Below are positions 8,208 to 15,122 of a stretch of 21,330 nt of DNA, in pieces. The notes beneath the pieces are model-generated. The model saw only the letters and a program-made list of their open reading frames with translations, was not told the origin of the DNA and did no database searches. Where the stretch lies: positions 1-21,330 of the forward strand of contig JAISJZ010000344.1 of the NCBI GenBank assembly GCA_031261125.1, in the 5' to 3' direction. The stretch comes from Planctomycetaceae bacterium (GTDB lineage Bacteria > Planctomycetota > Planctomycetia > Pirellulales > Thermoguttaceae). The translations under genes were made by a program, and so were the position numbers. Within the stretch, counting starts at the first letter, position 1, and each line of letters starts with the position of its first letter.

Positions 8208-9515
8208 ATGAAAACAATCATTACCTTTACATTAACAGTATTATTAACGGCTGTCAGTGTTGCCGTTTACGCTGGTTCTTTGTTTGACACTTCGGAATGT
8301 AACCCGTGTGAACCGGTCTGCGAGTCAATTTTCAACACTCATCCGCGGGATTTTAATTCGTGCCTGCCGTGCTATGAAGCGTTCGGCTGCAAAAAACGCA
8401 AATCGTTGTTCGACAGCATTGAATTCTCCGGCTGGCTGCAAGGCGGTGTTTATACAAATACGCACGGGGCGACCACGCAGCGGTACCGTGCGCCGAACGC
8501 CAAAGGACGAATTGTTTCGTTCCAAGACGAAACATCCGGCAACAGTCAACTCCTTTCAACCGTTGCGGCAACGGACTTCCAAATCAATCAACTTTGGCTG
8601 AATCTTGGCAAACAAGCGGATACGTCGCACGGGTTCGATTGGGGTTTTGAAGCCGAGTACGTTTTCGGGCAAGATGCGTGGATTAGTCAATCGTGGAATG
8701 ATGCTCTATTTGATTACGGCTGGCAAAGCGGCGATTATTATTCGTCCATTCCGCAACTGTATTTTCAACTGGCATACGGCGATTGGTCGGTCAAAGCCGG
8801 TAAGTACGAAACACTGGTCGGAACCGAATCGTTCCGGGCGAAGGACTTTTTCTTTTACAGTCACTCACAGTGCTTTTTGTCAGAACCGTATTCGCACAGC
8901 GGAGCATTGGCGGAATACACGCCGAATGAGAAATTGTACGCGGCGTTCGGCTACACAACCGGCGGCGACAGCAGTTTCGAGAACCGGTACGATGACCACG
9001 GCGTGCTTGCGAACGTTTCGTACCAGTTCACGCCGAAGTTGAATCTGTCTTATGCAGTGCTTTACACCCGGTACAGCAATCAAGCATTGTATCCCGGTTT
9101 GGCTCAACGAGGCAATGCCGGTGAAAATTTGTACTTCCAAACCGTCTATGCAAATTATGCGTTAAGTAAAAAAATAACGTATATGTTCCAATGGGATTGG
9201 GGCGGTGCGAAACTGCGGCAGGACGGTACGCATCGGATTATGTACGGCATCAACAATTACTTATTATATCACATTAACAAAAATTGGAGCATAGGGGCGC
9301 GTGCGGAATGGGCAAAGGACAAACACGGCGATTACCTCGGTTACTACGGCGGTGAATTCTTCGGCTTGACGCTCGGTTTGAATTGGCAGCCCCATCGCAA
9401 CTTAAAACTCACGCCGGAAATCCAGTACGACCGGACGAACGGTTCGCGTCCGTTTAATTACGGTACCGATGCGGAACAGGTTTCCGGCGGTATCGGCGCA
9501 ACCATTTCGTTCTGA
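8208..9515 (+). CDS. outer-membrane beta-barrel porin (BBP2/OmpL-like) with Cys-rich N-terminus
   Basis: A 435-residue exported protein. Residues 1-22 form a signal peptide (hydrophobic core, then AVYA). The mature N-terminus contains six cysteines in ~35 residues (CNPCEPVC, then CLPCYEAFGC). The barrel begins about residue 70 (IEFSGWLQGGVYTN) with alternating aromatic strands throughout and ends GGIGATISF; a C-terminal phenylalanine is the usual Bam-recognition residue. Strand pattern, length and repeated 'LSYAVLYTRYSN'-type strands fit the BBP2/OmpL-like putative porins common in Planctomycetes. Likely a general diffusion or solute channel; substrate unknown. It is monocistronic, convergent with the MoeZ-like gene. 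Confidence 0.8.
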   Translation: MKTIITFTLTVLLTAVSVAVYAGSLFDTSECNPCEPVCESIFNTHPRDFNSCLPCYEAFGCKKRKSLFDSIEFSGWLQGGVYTNTHGATTQRYRAPNAKGRIVSFQDETSGNSQLLSTVAATDFQINQLWLNLGKQADTSHGFDWGFEAEYVFGQDAWISQSWNDALFDYGWQSGDYYSSIPQLYFQLAYGDWSVKAGKYETLVGTESFRAKDFFFYSHSQCFLSEPYSHSGALAEYTPNEKLYAAFGYTTGGDSSFENRYDDHGVLANVSYQFTPKLNLSYAVLYTRYSNQALYPGLAQRGNAGENLYFQTVYANYALSKKITYMFQWDWGGAKLRQDGTHRIMYGINNYLLYHINKNWSIGARAEWAKDKHGDYLGYYGGEFFGLTLGLNWQPHRNLKLTPEIQYDRTNGSRPFNYGTDAEQVSGGIGATISF

Positions 9516-9587
9516 CATTGCCGGCAGTTTCACCGGACGTATATTGCCGTTGCGGTTTTTTCACTCTGCCGGAACGGTAATACGGAC

Positions 9588-10748
9588 TTAATAAACCACG
9601 ATGTTATCGCCGATGTCTCTTGCCCACGCATTGGTGCCGTCTTTCAGGTTTGCTAACTTGCCGGTATAGCCGGCATCTTTCAATGCCCGAATCGCCAACT
9701 CGCTGCGGACTCCGATTTTGCAGATAAACACGTTCAGCACATCGGGATTGAACTCCTCTTTACGGCGGACTACCTGTCCGAACGGAATATACTTTGAATT
9801 CGGCAGTGTCCCCATTGCAACTTCATGCGGTTCCCTGATGTCGATAATCTGTACTGCCGCCGGCGTTTCGTCCAGCAATGTTTTCAAGTCCACCGCTTCC
9901 AGCGAATCGACCGGTTCCAAATCCTTCGGCTTTTTTAATCCGCAGAATTCTTCGTAATCAATTAACTCGTGAATCGTCCTATTCTGTCCGCAAATCGGAC
10001 AATGCGGGTCTTTGCGCAGTTTTAATTCGCGGAACTTCATTTTCAGCGAATCGAATAAGACGAACCGACCGGACAGGGACTCGCCGATGTTCAGCAGAAT
10101 CTTTATCGCCTCGTTTGCCTGAATACAGCCGATAATGCCGGGCAGCACGCCGAGAACGCCGCCTTCGGAACAAGTCGGCACCAAGCCGGGCGGCGGCGGT
10201 TCAGGATACAAACACCGCAGACACGGACCGTTTTGATGATGAAACACCGTCGTTTGTCCTTCAAAACGGAAAATCGAACCGTAAATGTTCGGCTTGTCCA
10301 ACAGAACGCAGGCATCGTTGATGAGATACCGTGTCGCAAAGTTGTCCGTTCCGTCAATGATAACGTCAAAGGATTTGAAAATTTCCAATGCGTTCTTCGA
10401 TGTCAGATAAGTGTCAAAAACCTCGACGTTGATGTACGGATTGGTGTCTTCGAGGCGGTCTTTTGCGGAAGCAGTTTTCGGACGCAGAACGTCGCGGGTG
10501 CCGTGAACGATTTGCCGCTGCAAATTCGTTTCATCAACGACATCGTAGTCAACGATTCCGAGAGTTCCGATACCGGCGGCGGCAAGGTACAGATCGACAG
10601 GCGAACCGAGACCGCCGGTTCCGACAACGAGAACGCGGCTGTCTTTGAGTTTCTGCTGCCCTTCGTATCCGACCTCCGGCAGTATCAAGTGCCGGGAATA
10701 CCGGGTGAGTTCTTCACGAGCGAGCGGTACAGTCCCGTTTGTTTTCAT
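9588..10748 (-). CDS. moeZ: MoeZ/MoeB-like E1 adenylyltransferase with C-terminal rhodanese domain
   Basis: A 386-residue two-domain enzyme that adenylates the C-terminal glycine of a ubiquitin-like sulfur carrier and then thiolates it. The E1 domain (about 1-250) has the nucleotide loop GTGGLGS, VDYDVVDETNLQRQ, the zinc-ligand pairs CLRC and CPIC, and a conserved PTCSEGGVLG cysteine segment. The rhodanese domain (about 280-386) has IIDIREPHE and the active-site loop CKIGVRS, whose cysteine carries the persulfide. The start overlaps the carrier gene stop (ATGA) and is preceded by GGAGGT. The adjacent CysO-like carrier and JAMM peptidase point to cysteine synthesis rather than molybdopterin or thiamine synthesis. 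Confidence 0.93.
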   Translation of the reverse strand: MKTNGTVPLAREELTRYSRHLILPEVGYEGQQKLKDSRVLVVGTGGLGSPVDLYLAAAGIGTLGIVDYDVVDETNLQRQIVHGTRDVLRPKTASAKDRLEDTNPYINVEVFDTYLTSKNALEIFKSFDVIIDGTDNFATRYLINDACVLLDKPNIYGSIFRFEGQTTVFHHQNGPCLRCLYPEPPPPGLVPTCSEGGVLGVLPGIIGCIQANEAIKILLNIGESLSGRFVLFDSLKMKFRELKLRKDPHCPICGQNRTIHELIDYEEFCGLKKPKDLEPVDSLEAVDLKTLLDETPAAVQIIDIREPHEVAMGTLPNSKYIPFGQVVRRKEEFNPDVLNVFICKIGVRSELAIRALKDAGYTGKLANLKDGTNAWARDIGDNIVVY

Positions 10749-11023
10749 CGGACACCTCCGGCAATCGCTGGAATCAGCATCAAGGTATCGCCGTTTTTCA
10801 ATACCGTGTCAACGCCCTGAAACTCCCGAATGTCCTCGTCGTTCAGATAAACGTTGACGAAACTGCGGAGTTTGCCGGTCTCGTCGAAAAGGTGCCGCTG
10901 CAAATCAGCATACTGTTGCGTGAGTTGCAGCAGCGCATCGGCAACGGTTGCTGCCTCAACGTTCACATCGGACAATCCATCCGTAAAAGTTCTCAATGCT
11001 GTCGGTAATTGAATCGCAATCAT
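10745..11023 (-). CDS. cysO: CysO-like ubiquitin-fold sulfur carrier with GG-VR tail
   Basis: A 92-residue beta-grasp (MoaD/ThiS/CysO) carrier. Its C-terminal half (FVNVYLNDEDIR, DTLMLIPAIAGG) closely follows mycobacterial CysO. In other bacteria the exposed C-terminal glycine is converted to a thiocarboxylate that donates sulfur to a cysteine synthase. Here the gene continues past the diglycine with Val-Arg, so the translated form ends GGVR and would need trimming; a JAMM peptidase is encoded immediately upstream. I chose the ATG at 11023; a TTG at 11035 would add four residues and overlap the peptidase stop. The diglycine codons GGA-GGT also serve as the SD of the next gene. Confidence 0.93.
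   Translation of the reverse strand: MIAIQLPTALRTFTDGLSDVNVEAATVADALLQLTQQYADLQRHLFDETGKLRSFVNVYLNDEDIREFQGVDTVLKNGDTLMLIPAIAGGVR
10754..10759 (-). promoter_or_regulatory. GGAGGT: SD of moeZ-like gene inside the carrier's Gly-Gly codons
   Basis: On the minus strand GGAGGT lies 5 nt upstream of the E1-rhodanese ATG. The same six bases are the two codons of the essential diglycine of the carrier. The two extra codons (Val, Arg) and the TGA provide the spacing to the overlapped ATGA. Confidence 0.7.
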
Positions 11024-11031
11024 TTGTTCAA

Positions 11032-11466
11032 TCAAGTATGGTAAGTAGGTTCTTCGGTAAATTCACGGCGGTCATCCGCTAAAATCCAACTGGTCAGTTT
11101 TTTCGGCTCACCGTTTTCGACAGAAACAATCAGGTAGGAGTACACCGGAAAGGCGTGTTCTAAATCGTACTGCGACGGCTTCGCCGGATGGTCGGGATGC
11201 GAATGATAAAAGCCGATTAAATCGCAATTCAATTCCCTTGCCTTTTTTTCGCATTTCAAAAAATCCTTCGGCGTTATTTTGAACCGGTGAAACTTTTCGT
11301 TCTCATCGAACTGATTATCAATCGGGAAAATATCGAGGACAGTCCGCGAAGCGTTGCAGGCAACGCCGCTAAACGTTCCCAAGACCGCCCCGCAGCACTC
11401 GTTGGGATAAGCGGTAACGGCGTGAACATTGATTCTTTCGATTTGTCCGGAAGTTAAATAAATCAT
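11032..11466 (-). CDS. mec: JAMM/M67-family metallopeptidase (Mec-like)
   Basis: A 144-residue Zn-dependent peptidase of the JAB1/MPN+ (M67) family. The JAMM motif is HSHPDHPAKPSQYD, giving zinc ligands H88, H90 and D101, with the catalytic glutamate E23 in YPNECCG. In Mycobacterium, Mec cleaves cysteine off the CysO-cysteine adduct and regenerates the carrier. In related carrier systems, peptidases of this family also trim residues after the diglycine. The gene lies between cysteine synthase (ATGA overlap with the ATG at 11466) and the carrier. An in-frame upstream start at 11508 exists but lies inside the cysteine synthase gene; the ATG at 11466 matches the family N-terminus. Confidence 0.93.
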   Translation of the reverse strand: MIYLTSGQIERINVHAVTAYPNECCGAVLGTFSGVACNASRTVLDIFPIDNQFDENEKFHRFKITPKDFLKCEKKARELNCDLIGFYHSHPDHPAKPSQYDLEHAFPVYSYLIVSVENGEPKKLTSWILADDRREFTEEPTYHT

Positions 11467-12362
11467 TTCCAAAGGTCGTCGCTTAAATACCGGAAACCGC
11501 TGTCGCATAAAATTGTAATCACAACGGCATCCTTCGGCAAGGTGTCCGCCAACTTCTTTGCCGCTAAAACGTTGCCGCCGGAACTAACTCCGACAAACAA
11601 ACCGTGTTCCGCCGCCAGCGTTTTGCACGTCGCCCTCGCTTCTTCCGTTTCAACGTGAATCATTCCGTCAAACAGCGACTCATCGTAAAAGCCCGGCTTT
11701 ATCGTTGTATTCATATCCTTCATTCCTTCGAGACCGTGCAGCGGAGACGCGGGCTGCATCGGAACCGTCTTAACGGTCGGATTCAATTCCTTGAGCCGCC
11801 GGCTCGTTCCGGTGAATGTCCCGCTTGTTCCCATACCGGCGACGAAATGCGTAATGTGATGTTCGGTTTGTTCCCAAATTTCAAGAGCGGTACTGTTGTA
11901 ATGGGCTTTCCAATTCTCGTTGTTATTGTACTGGTCGGGATAAAAATACTTGTCTGGAAAATCGGCGGCAAGTTGCCGGGCTTTGAGCAATGCCCCGTCG
12001 GAACTTTCTAGCGGATTTGTGGCAATGATTTCCGCTCCATACCCCTTCAAAACCCGTTTGCGTTCTGTGTTGGCATTGGCGGGCAAACACAGAGCAACTT
12101 TATAACCGAGAACCGCCCCGAACATTGCATAAGCAATGCCGGTGTTGCCGCTCGTTGCGTCCAGCAGAGTTTTTTCCGTTGTCAACTGCCCTGATTCGAT
12201 GCCGTGCAGGAACATTGCCTTTGCCGCCCTGTCTTTGACCGAACCGCTCGGATTTAAGAATTCCGCTTTCGCAAACACTTTCGCCCCGTTTGTTCCTTCA
12301 AACAAAAAAACAAGCGGCGTATTGCCGACCGCATTTAACAAGGAAATATGCCTGACACCCAT
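11463..12362 (-). CDS. cysM: PLP-dependent cysteine synthase (CysM/CysK family)
   Basis: A 299-residue fold-type II PLP enzyme. The Schiff-base lysine is K43 in NPSGSVKDRAA, and the substrate/PLP loop is DATSGNTG. The phosphate-binding loop region is GMGTSGT. The C-terminal part ends at the PLP-ring serine region (LCDSGFRYLSDDLW). It replaces the beta group of an activated serine with sulfur. Being first in an operon with a carrier, an E1-rhodanese and a JAMM peptidase suggests the sulfur donor is carrier thiocarboxylate, as for mycobacterial CysM, where O-phosphoserine is the acceptor. Whether this enzyme uses O-phosphoserine or O-acetylserine I cannot tell. No serine acetyltransferase is present. 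A consensus-like promoter lies just upstream. Confidence 0.92.
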   Translation of the reverse strand: MGVRHISLLNAVGNTPLVFLFEGTNGAKVFAKAEFLNPSGSVKDRAAKAMFLHGIESGQLTTEKTLLDATSGNTGIAYAMFGAVLGYKVALCLPANANTERKRVLKGYGAEIIATNPLESSDGALLKARQLAADFPDKYFYPDQYNNNENWKAHYNSTALEIWEQTEHHITHFVAGMGTSGTFTGTSRRLKELNPTVKTVPMQPASPLHGLEGMKDMNTTIKPGFYDESLFDGMIHVETEEARATCKTLAAEHGLFVGVSSGGNVLAAKKLADTLPKDAVVITILCDSGFRYLSDDLWK

Positions 12363-12367
12363 AAAAT

Positions 12368-12379
12368 ATCACAGTTTAT
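12368..12379 (+). promoter_or_regulatory. candidate operator copy 1, ATCACAGTTTAT
   Basis: A 12-nt sequence identical at 11 of 12 positions to 12458-12469. This copy falls in the 5' leader of the cysteine operon, 5 nt upstream of the cysM ATG and about 12-23 nt after the predicted transcription start. Confidence 0.4.
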
Positions 12380-12397
12380 CTGCTGCTAACCGGGCGG

Positions 12398-12426
12398 ATT
12401 ATAAGAAAAATAAAAAAAATTGTCAA
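12398..12426 (-). promoter_or_regulatory. strong sigma70-type promoter of the cysteine operon
   Basis: On the minus strand, TTGACA (12421-12426) and TATAAT (12398-12403) are separated by exactly 17 nt of very AT-rich sequence: perfect consensus in both hexamers and spacing. The predicted start near 12391 leaves a leader of about 28 nt to the cysM ATG. It is the best promoter in the window. Confidence 0.8.
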
Positions 12427-12442
12427 GAGAACAATTCCCCTA

Positions 12443-12470
12443 TTGCGTTCCGGTTAAATCACAGTATATT
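12443..12470 (+). promoter_or_regulatory. candidate promoter of the encapsulin operon
   Basis: TTGCGT (12443-12448) and TATATT (12465-12470) with a 16-nt spacer. The -10 is 5 of 6 to consensus, the -35 weaker. The predicted start near 12477 leaves about 34 nt before the encapsulin ATG. A direct-repeat copy (12458-12469) covers the -10 element. Confidence 0.4.
12458..12469 (+). promoter_or_regulatory. candidate operator copy 2, ATCACAGTATAT
   Basis: Second copy of the 12-nt direct repeat, 90 bp from copy 1 and overlapping the -10 of the putative encapsulin promoter. A protein bound here could block or tune that promoter. Confidence 0.4.
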
Positions 12471-12510
12471 CATAGGCGTAATCTATATTTCCTTTTTCCC
12501 AAAAACAGTA

Positions 12511-13476
12511 ATGGCAGAACAAAAACCGACACCGTCGGCTCTCGCTCCCGAAGCCGCTTATCAACTGGCAAATGTTACTAAGACGGATGCCCAGTTTCAA
12601 TCGCTCACACCGCGGTTTCTGCCTCGCTTCCTCGATTGGAAAGCGTTGGAAACCGGTATTTACCGGCTGAACAAAGTCAAAGAAGGTGAAACACCGCTTG
12701 ATGCTTTGTGCCGGGGTGCTGCCGATAACAGTACCGTGCCGGAAGGTTTCGTTGATTACGAAACACAACCGCGGGAATACCGCCTCAACTCGATTTCGAC
12801 CGTGGTCAACATCGACACGCGGGTCGCCGACTTGTACAGCAGTCCTTACGACCAAGTGCAGGAACAAATTCGCCTTGCGGTCGAATCGCTTAAAGAACGG
12901 CAGGAAAGTCAACTCGTCAACAGTGATGATTACGGTTTGCTGAAAAACGCTGCCGATTCGCAGCGGATTAAGCCCGTCGGCGGCACACCGACCCCGGACG
13001 ATTTCGATGAACTGATTAGCAAGGTCTGGAAAGAGCCGTCGTTCTTCTTGGCGCATCCGCGGGCAATCGCCGCTTTCGGTCGGGAATGTACCCGCCGGGG
13101 CGTTCCGCCGGCGACGGTCTCGTTCTACGGCACTAATTTCCTCACTTGGCGCGGTATTCCGATTGTGCCGACGGACAAACTGTTCGTTGACGGTCAGAAA
13201 GTTCCAAAAGGCAAAGCTGGCAAAACGAATGTTCTGCTAGTGCGGACGGGTGAAACAAAGCGGGGCGTGCTGGGTTTGCATCAGGCAAACTTGCCGGGCG
13301 GAACAACGCGGGGGTTGGCGGTGCGGTTTATGGGCGTTGACAAACAAGGTATCGCATCGTATTTCTTGTCGGTCTATTGTTCGCTGGCAATTCTCGCTGA
13401 CGATGCTGTTGCCGTCTTGGAAAATGTCGATGTCGGCAGTTACTACAAGTACGACAAAACCGGAAACGCTGTCTAA
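12511..13476 (+). CDS. family 2A encapsulin shell protein (SrpI type)
   Basis: A 321-residue HK97-fold shell protein. Diagnostic stretches match, from memory, Synechococcus elongatus SrpI: FVDYETQPREY, DLYSSPYDQVQEQ, LKERQESQLVNSDDYGLL, PTPDDFDEL, FFLAHPRAIAAFGRECTRRG and FLTWRGIPIVP. In that family the protein self-assembles into a ~25-nm T=1 compartment holding a cysteine desulfurase. It lacks the cNMP-binding insertion of family 2B. The frame opens at 12136, but the ATG at 12511 gives the family N-terminus (residues 1-30 include AAYQLANVTKTD) and lies downstream of a plausible promoter. No SD is visible. The cargo gene follows after 56 nt. It is divergent from the cysteine operon. A phage capsid is the superficial alternative; no other phage gene is nearby. 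Confidence 0.95.
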   Translation: MAEQKPTPSALAPEAAYQLANVTKTDAQFQSLTPRFLPRFLDWKALETGIYRLNKVKEGETPLDALCRGAADNSTVPEGFVDYETQPREYRLNSISTVVNIDTRVADLYSSPYDQVQEQIRLAVESLKERQESQLVNSDDYGLLKNAADSQRIKPVGGTPTPDDFDELISKVWKEPSFFLAHPRAIAAFGRECTRRGVPPATVSFYGTNFLTWRGIPIVPTDKLFVDGQKVPKGKAGKTNVLLVRTGETKRGVLGLHQANLPGGTTRGLAVRFMGVDKQGIASYFLSVYCSLAILADDAVAVLENVDVGSYYKYDKTGNAV

Positions 13477-13519
13477 TCATTTAGCCGCCGCTCATTTAGC
13501 CCCGCCGCTTGACGGCGGG
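13477..13519. repeat. REP-like hairpin between encapsulin and cargo genes
   Basis: TCATTTAGCC occurs twice with a 15-nt period (13477 and 13492). The second copy leads into a perfect stem CCCGCCG-CTTGA-CGGCGGG (13501-13519). The stem ends 13 nt before the desulfurase ATG, and no SD is visible in that gap. Lead and hairpin match the copies at 6971 and 19507. Confidence 0.65.
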
Positions 13520-13532
13520 TATTCCAGCCGTA

Positions 13533-15041
13533 ATGTCAATACCGCAACTTGATGCTTTGGTTAACAGTGCTGTGAACGATTACGCTGCCGATTGGTTTCC
13601 GCAGCAGTACGTTGACGGTGCGGACTTGTCTGAGCCGGAACCGATACAAGTACCGGTCGCGGACTGCGCCGATGACGATGTACAGACCGTGTGGAACGAA
13701 GTCCGTAAAACGCTGTACGGTGCAGATTTTGTCAGCAGCCGTATTAGCCCGCCGGGGCTTGCTCCCGCAGATATTGAGGGTAAACCTTCAACGGCGGACA
13801 GCGGCGTTGCCGTTAACAACCGCGACTTCGACGTTGTGTCTATCCGCGCTGATTTTCCGATTTTGTCCGAAAAAGTTAACGGCAAGAATCTCGTTTGGTT
13901 CGACAACGGAGCAACAACGCAGAAACCCCGGCAGGTCATTGACCGCTTGAAATACTTTTACGAACACGAAAACAGCAACGTCCACCGCGGGGCGCATACC
14001 CTCGCTGCCCGTTCAACCGATGCCTATGAAAACGCCCGAAGTATTGCGGCGAGGTTTCTCGGTGCAACGTCCGAAAGCGAAATTGTTTTTGTGAGAGGAA
14101 CGACCGAAGGAATCAACCTTGCTGCCGCAACCTGGGGACGGGACAACGTTCACTTCGGCGATGAAATTCTCGTATCGTACCTCGAACATCATGCTAATAT
14201 CGTCCCTTGGCAGTTGCTTGCGCAGGAAACCGGGGCTGTGATTAAGGTTATTCCTGTCGACGCAAACGGGGATTTACAGTTAGAACAATTAACCAATTTA
14301 CTAAAAGGCGGTAAGACGAAACTCGTTGCGGTTACGCAAGTTGCTAATTCGATTGGGACGGTTACGCCGACAGAGGAGATTACCCGGCTTGCCCATCAAT
14401 TCGGCGCAAGGGTGTTGATAGACGGGGCGCAGAGTGTTGCCCATCATCCGGTCAGCGTTCAACTGATTGATGCTGACTTCTTCGTCTTTTCGGGGCATAA
14501 GATTTTCGCCCCGACGGGTATCGGCGTATTGTACGGTAAGAAGGAATTGCTTGACACGATGCGTCCGTATCAGGGCGGCGGCGGAATGATTGCCGATGTA
14601 ACGTTTGAAAAGACGGAGTATCAACCGGCTCCGCAGAAGTTTGAGGCGGGGACGGGCAACATTGCCGATGCGGTCGGCTTGGGAGCGGCGTTAGAATACG
14701 TTTCGTCGCTTGGAATTGAGGCAATCAAGCAGTACGAATCCCGGCTGTTGGAATATGCCCGAAGTGTGATTGCCCCGTTGAACGGCATACAAATAATTGG
14801 TAACCCGAAAGAGCGGGCGGGAGTAATTTCGTTTGTGCATAACCGGCTCTCAACGGAAGAAATTAACAAAACGTTGGCAGCGGAAGGTATTGCATTGCGG
14901 GCAGGACACCACTGTGCGCAGCCGATTTTACGCAAGTTCGGCTACGAAAGCACCGTCCGGGCTTCACTGGCATTTTACAATACCGCCGAGGAAGTTGATT
15001 TCCTCGCCGCCAAACTCGGCGAATTGGTCAAAACGCGATAA
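13533..15041 (+). CDS. SufS-type cysteine desulfurase, encapsulin cargo with N-terminal extension
   Basis: A 502-residue PLP enzyme that converts cysteine to alanine and a protein persulfide. The catalytic core starts near residue 101 (DFDVVSIRADFPIL) and keeps the PLP lysine K323 (SGHKIFAPTG) and the persulfide cysteine C461 (RAGHHCAQP). Both are offset by exactly 97 from E. coli SufS K226 and C364. The first ~97 residues are acidic, proline-rich and probably disordered, the kind of cargo-loading domain known in family 2A encapsulin desulfurases, though shorter than the ~225 residues described for the cyanobacterial enzyme. I take the ATG at 13533; a TTG at 13509 lies inside the hairpin. No SufE or other Suf protein is present, so a housekeeping Fe-S role is less likely. 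Confidence 0.93.
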   Translation: MSIPQLDALVNSAVNDYAADWFPQQYVDGADLSEPEPIQVPVADCADDDVQTVWNEVRKTLYGADFVSSRISPPGLAPADIEGKPSTADSGVAVNNRDFDVVSIRADFPILSEKVNGKNLVWFDNGATTQKPRQVIDRLKYFYEHENSNVHRGAHTLAARSTDAYENARSIAARFLGATSESEIVFVRGTTEGINLAAATWGRDNVHFGDEILVSYLEHHANIVPWQLLAQETGAVIKVIPVDANGDLQLEQLTNLLKGGKTKLVAVTQVANSIGTVTPTEEITRLAHQFGARVLIDGAQSVAHHPVSVQLIDADFFVFSGHKIFAPTGIGVLYGKKELLDTMRPYQGGGGMIADVTFEKTEYQPAPQKFEAGTGNIADAVGLGAALEYVSSLGIEAIKQYESRLLEYARSVIAPLNGIQIIGNPKERAGVISFVHNRLSTEEINKTLAAEGIALRAGHHCAQPILRKFGYESTVRASLAFYNTAEEVDFLAAKLGELVKTR

Positions 15042-15072
15042 CACAGCAGGTTATCTTTAACCGTTAATGCGG

Positions 15073-15078
15073 TACAAT
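15073..15078 (+). promoter_or_regulatory. possible -10 element of the CE15 esterase gene
   Basis: TACAAT, 5 of 6 to TATAAT. The matching -35 (TTATCT, 16 nt upstream) is weak. It suggests the esterase may have its own promoter rather than read-through from the desulfurase. Confidence 0.25.
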
Positions 15079-15110
15079 AGCGGAACGTTTCGGTTCTTTA
15101 ACCCGTCAAT

Positions 15111-15116
15111 GGAGAA
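15111..15116 (+). promoter_or_regulatory. Shine-Dalgarno of the CE15 esterase gene
   Basis: GGAGAA, 6 nt upstream of the ATG at 15123; it fixes the start and is unusual here because most first genes lack an SD. Confidence 0.6.
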
Positions 15117-15122
15117 TTTCCG

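Noticed and set aside
9516..9587. Bidirectional terminator between porin and the E1-rhodanese gene
   Set aside because: A T-run exists (around 9556-9561), but I find only weak 4-bp pairings before it.
10233..10820. 195-codon plus-strand ORF
   Set aside because: Antisense to the E1-rhodanese gene and the carrier gene; a shadow of codon bias.
12136..12510. Longer encapsulin starting at 12136
   Set aside because: It would run through the 5' end of cysM and the divergent promoters; the family N-terminus begins at 12511.
12454..13056. 200-codon minus-strand ORF
   Set aside because: Antisense to the encapsulin gene and its promoter; no recognisable product.
12511..13476. Phage major capsid protein / prophage remnant
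   Set aside because: The HK97-like fold would allow it, but the sequence follows SrpI closely, the next gene is an extended cysteine desulfurase, and no portal, terminase or protease gene is nearby.
13477..13519. CRISPR-like repeat
   Set aside because: Only two 10-nt units with a 15-nt period and no spacers of constant length; a hairpin repeat explains it.
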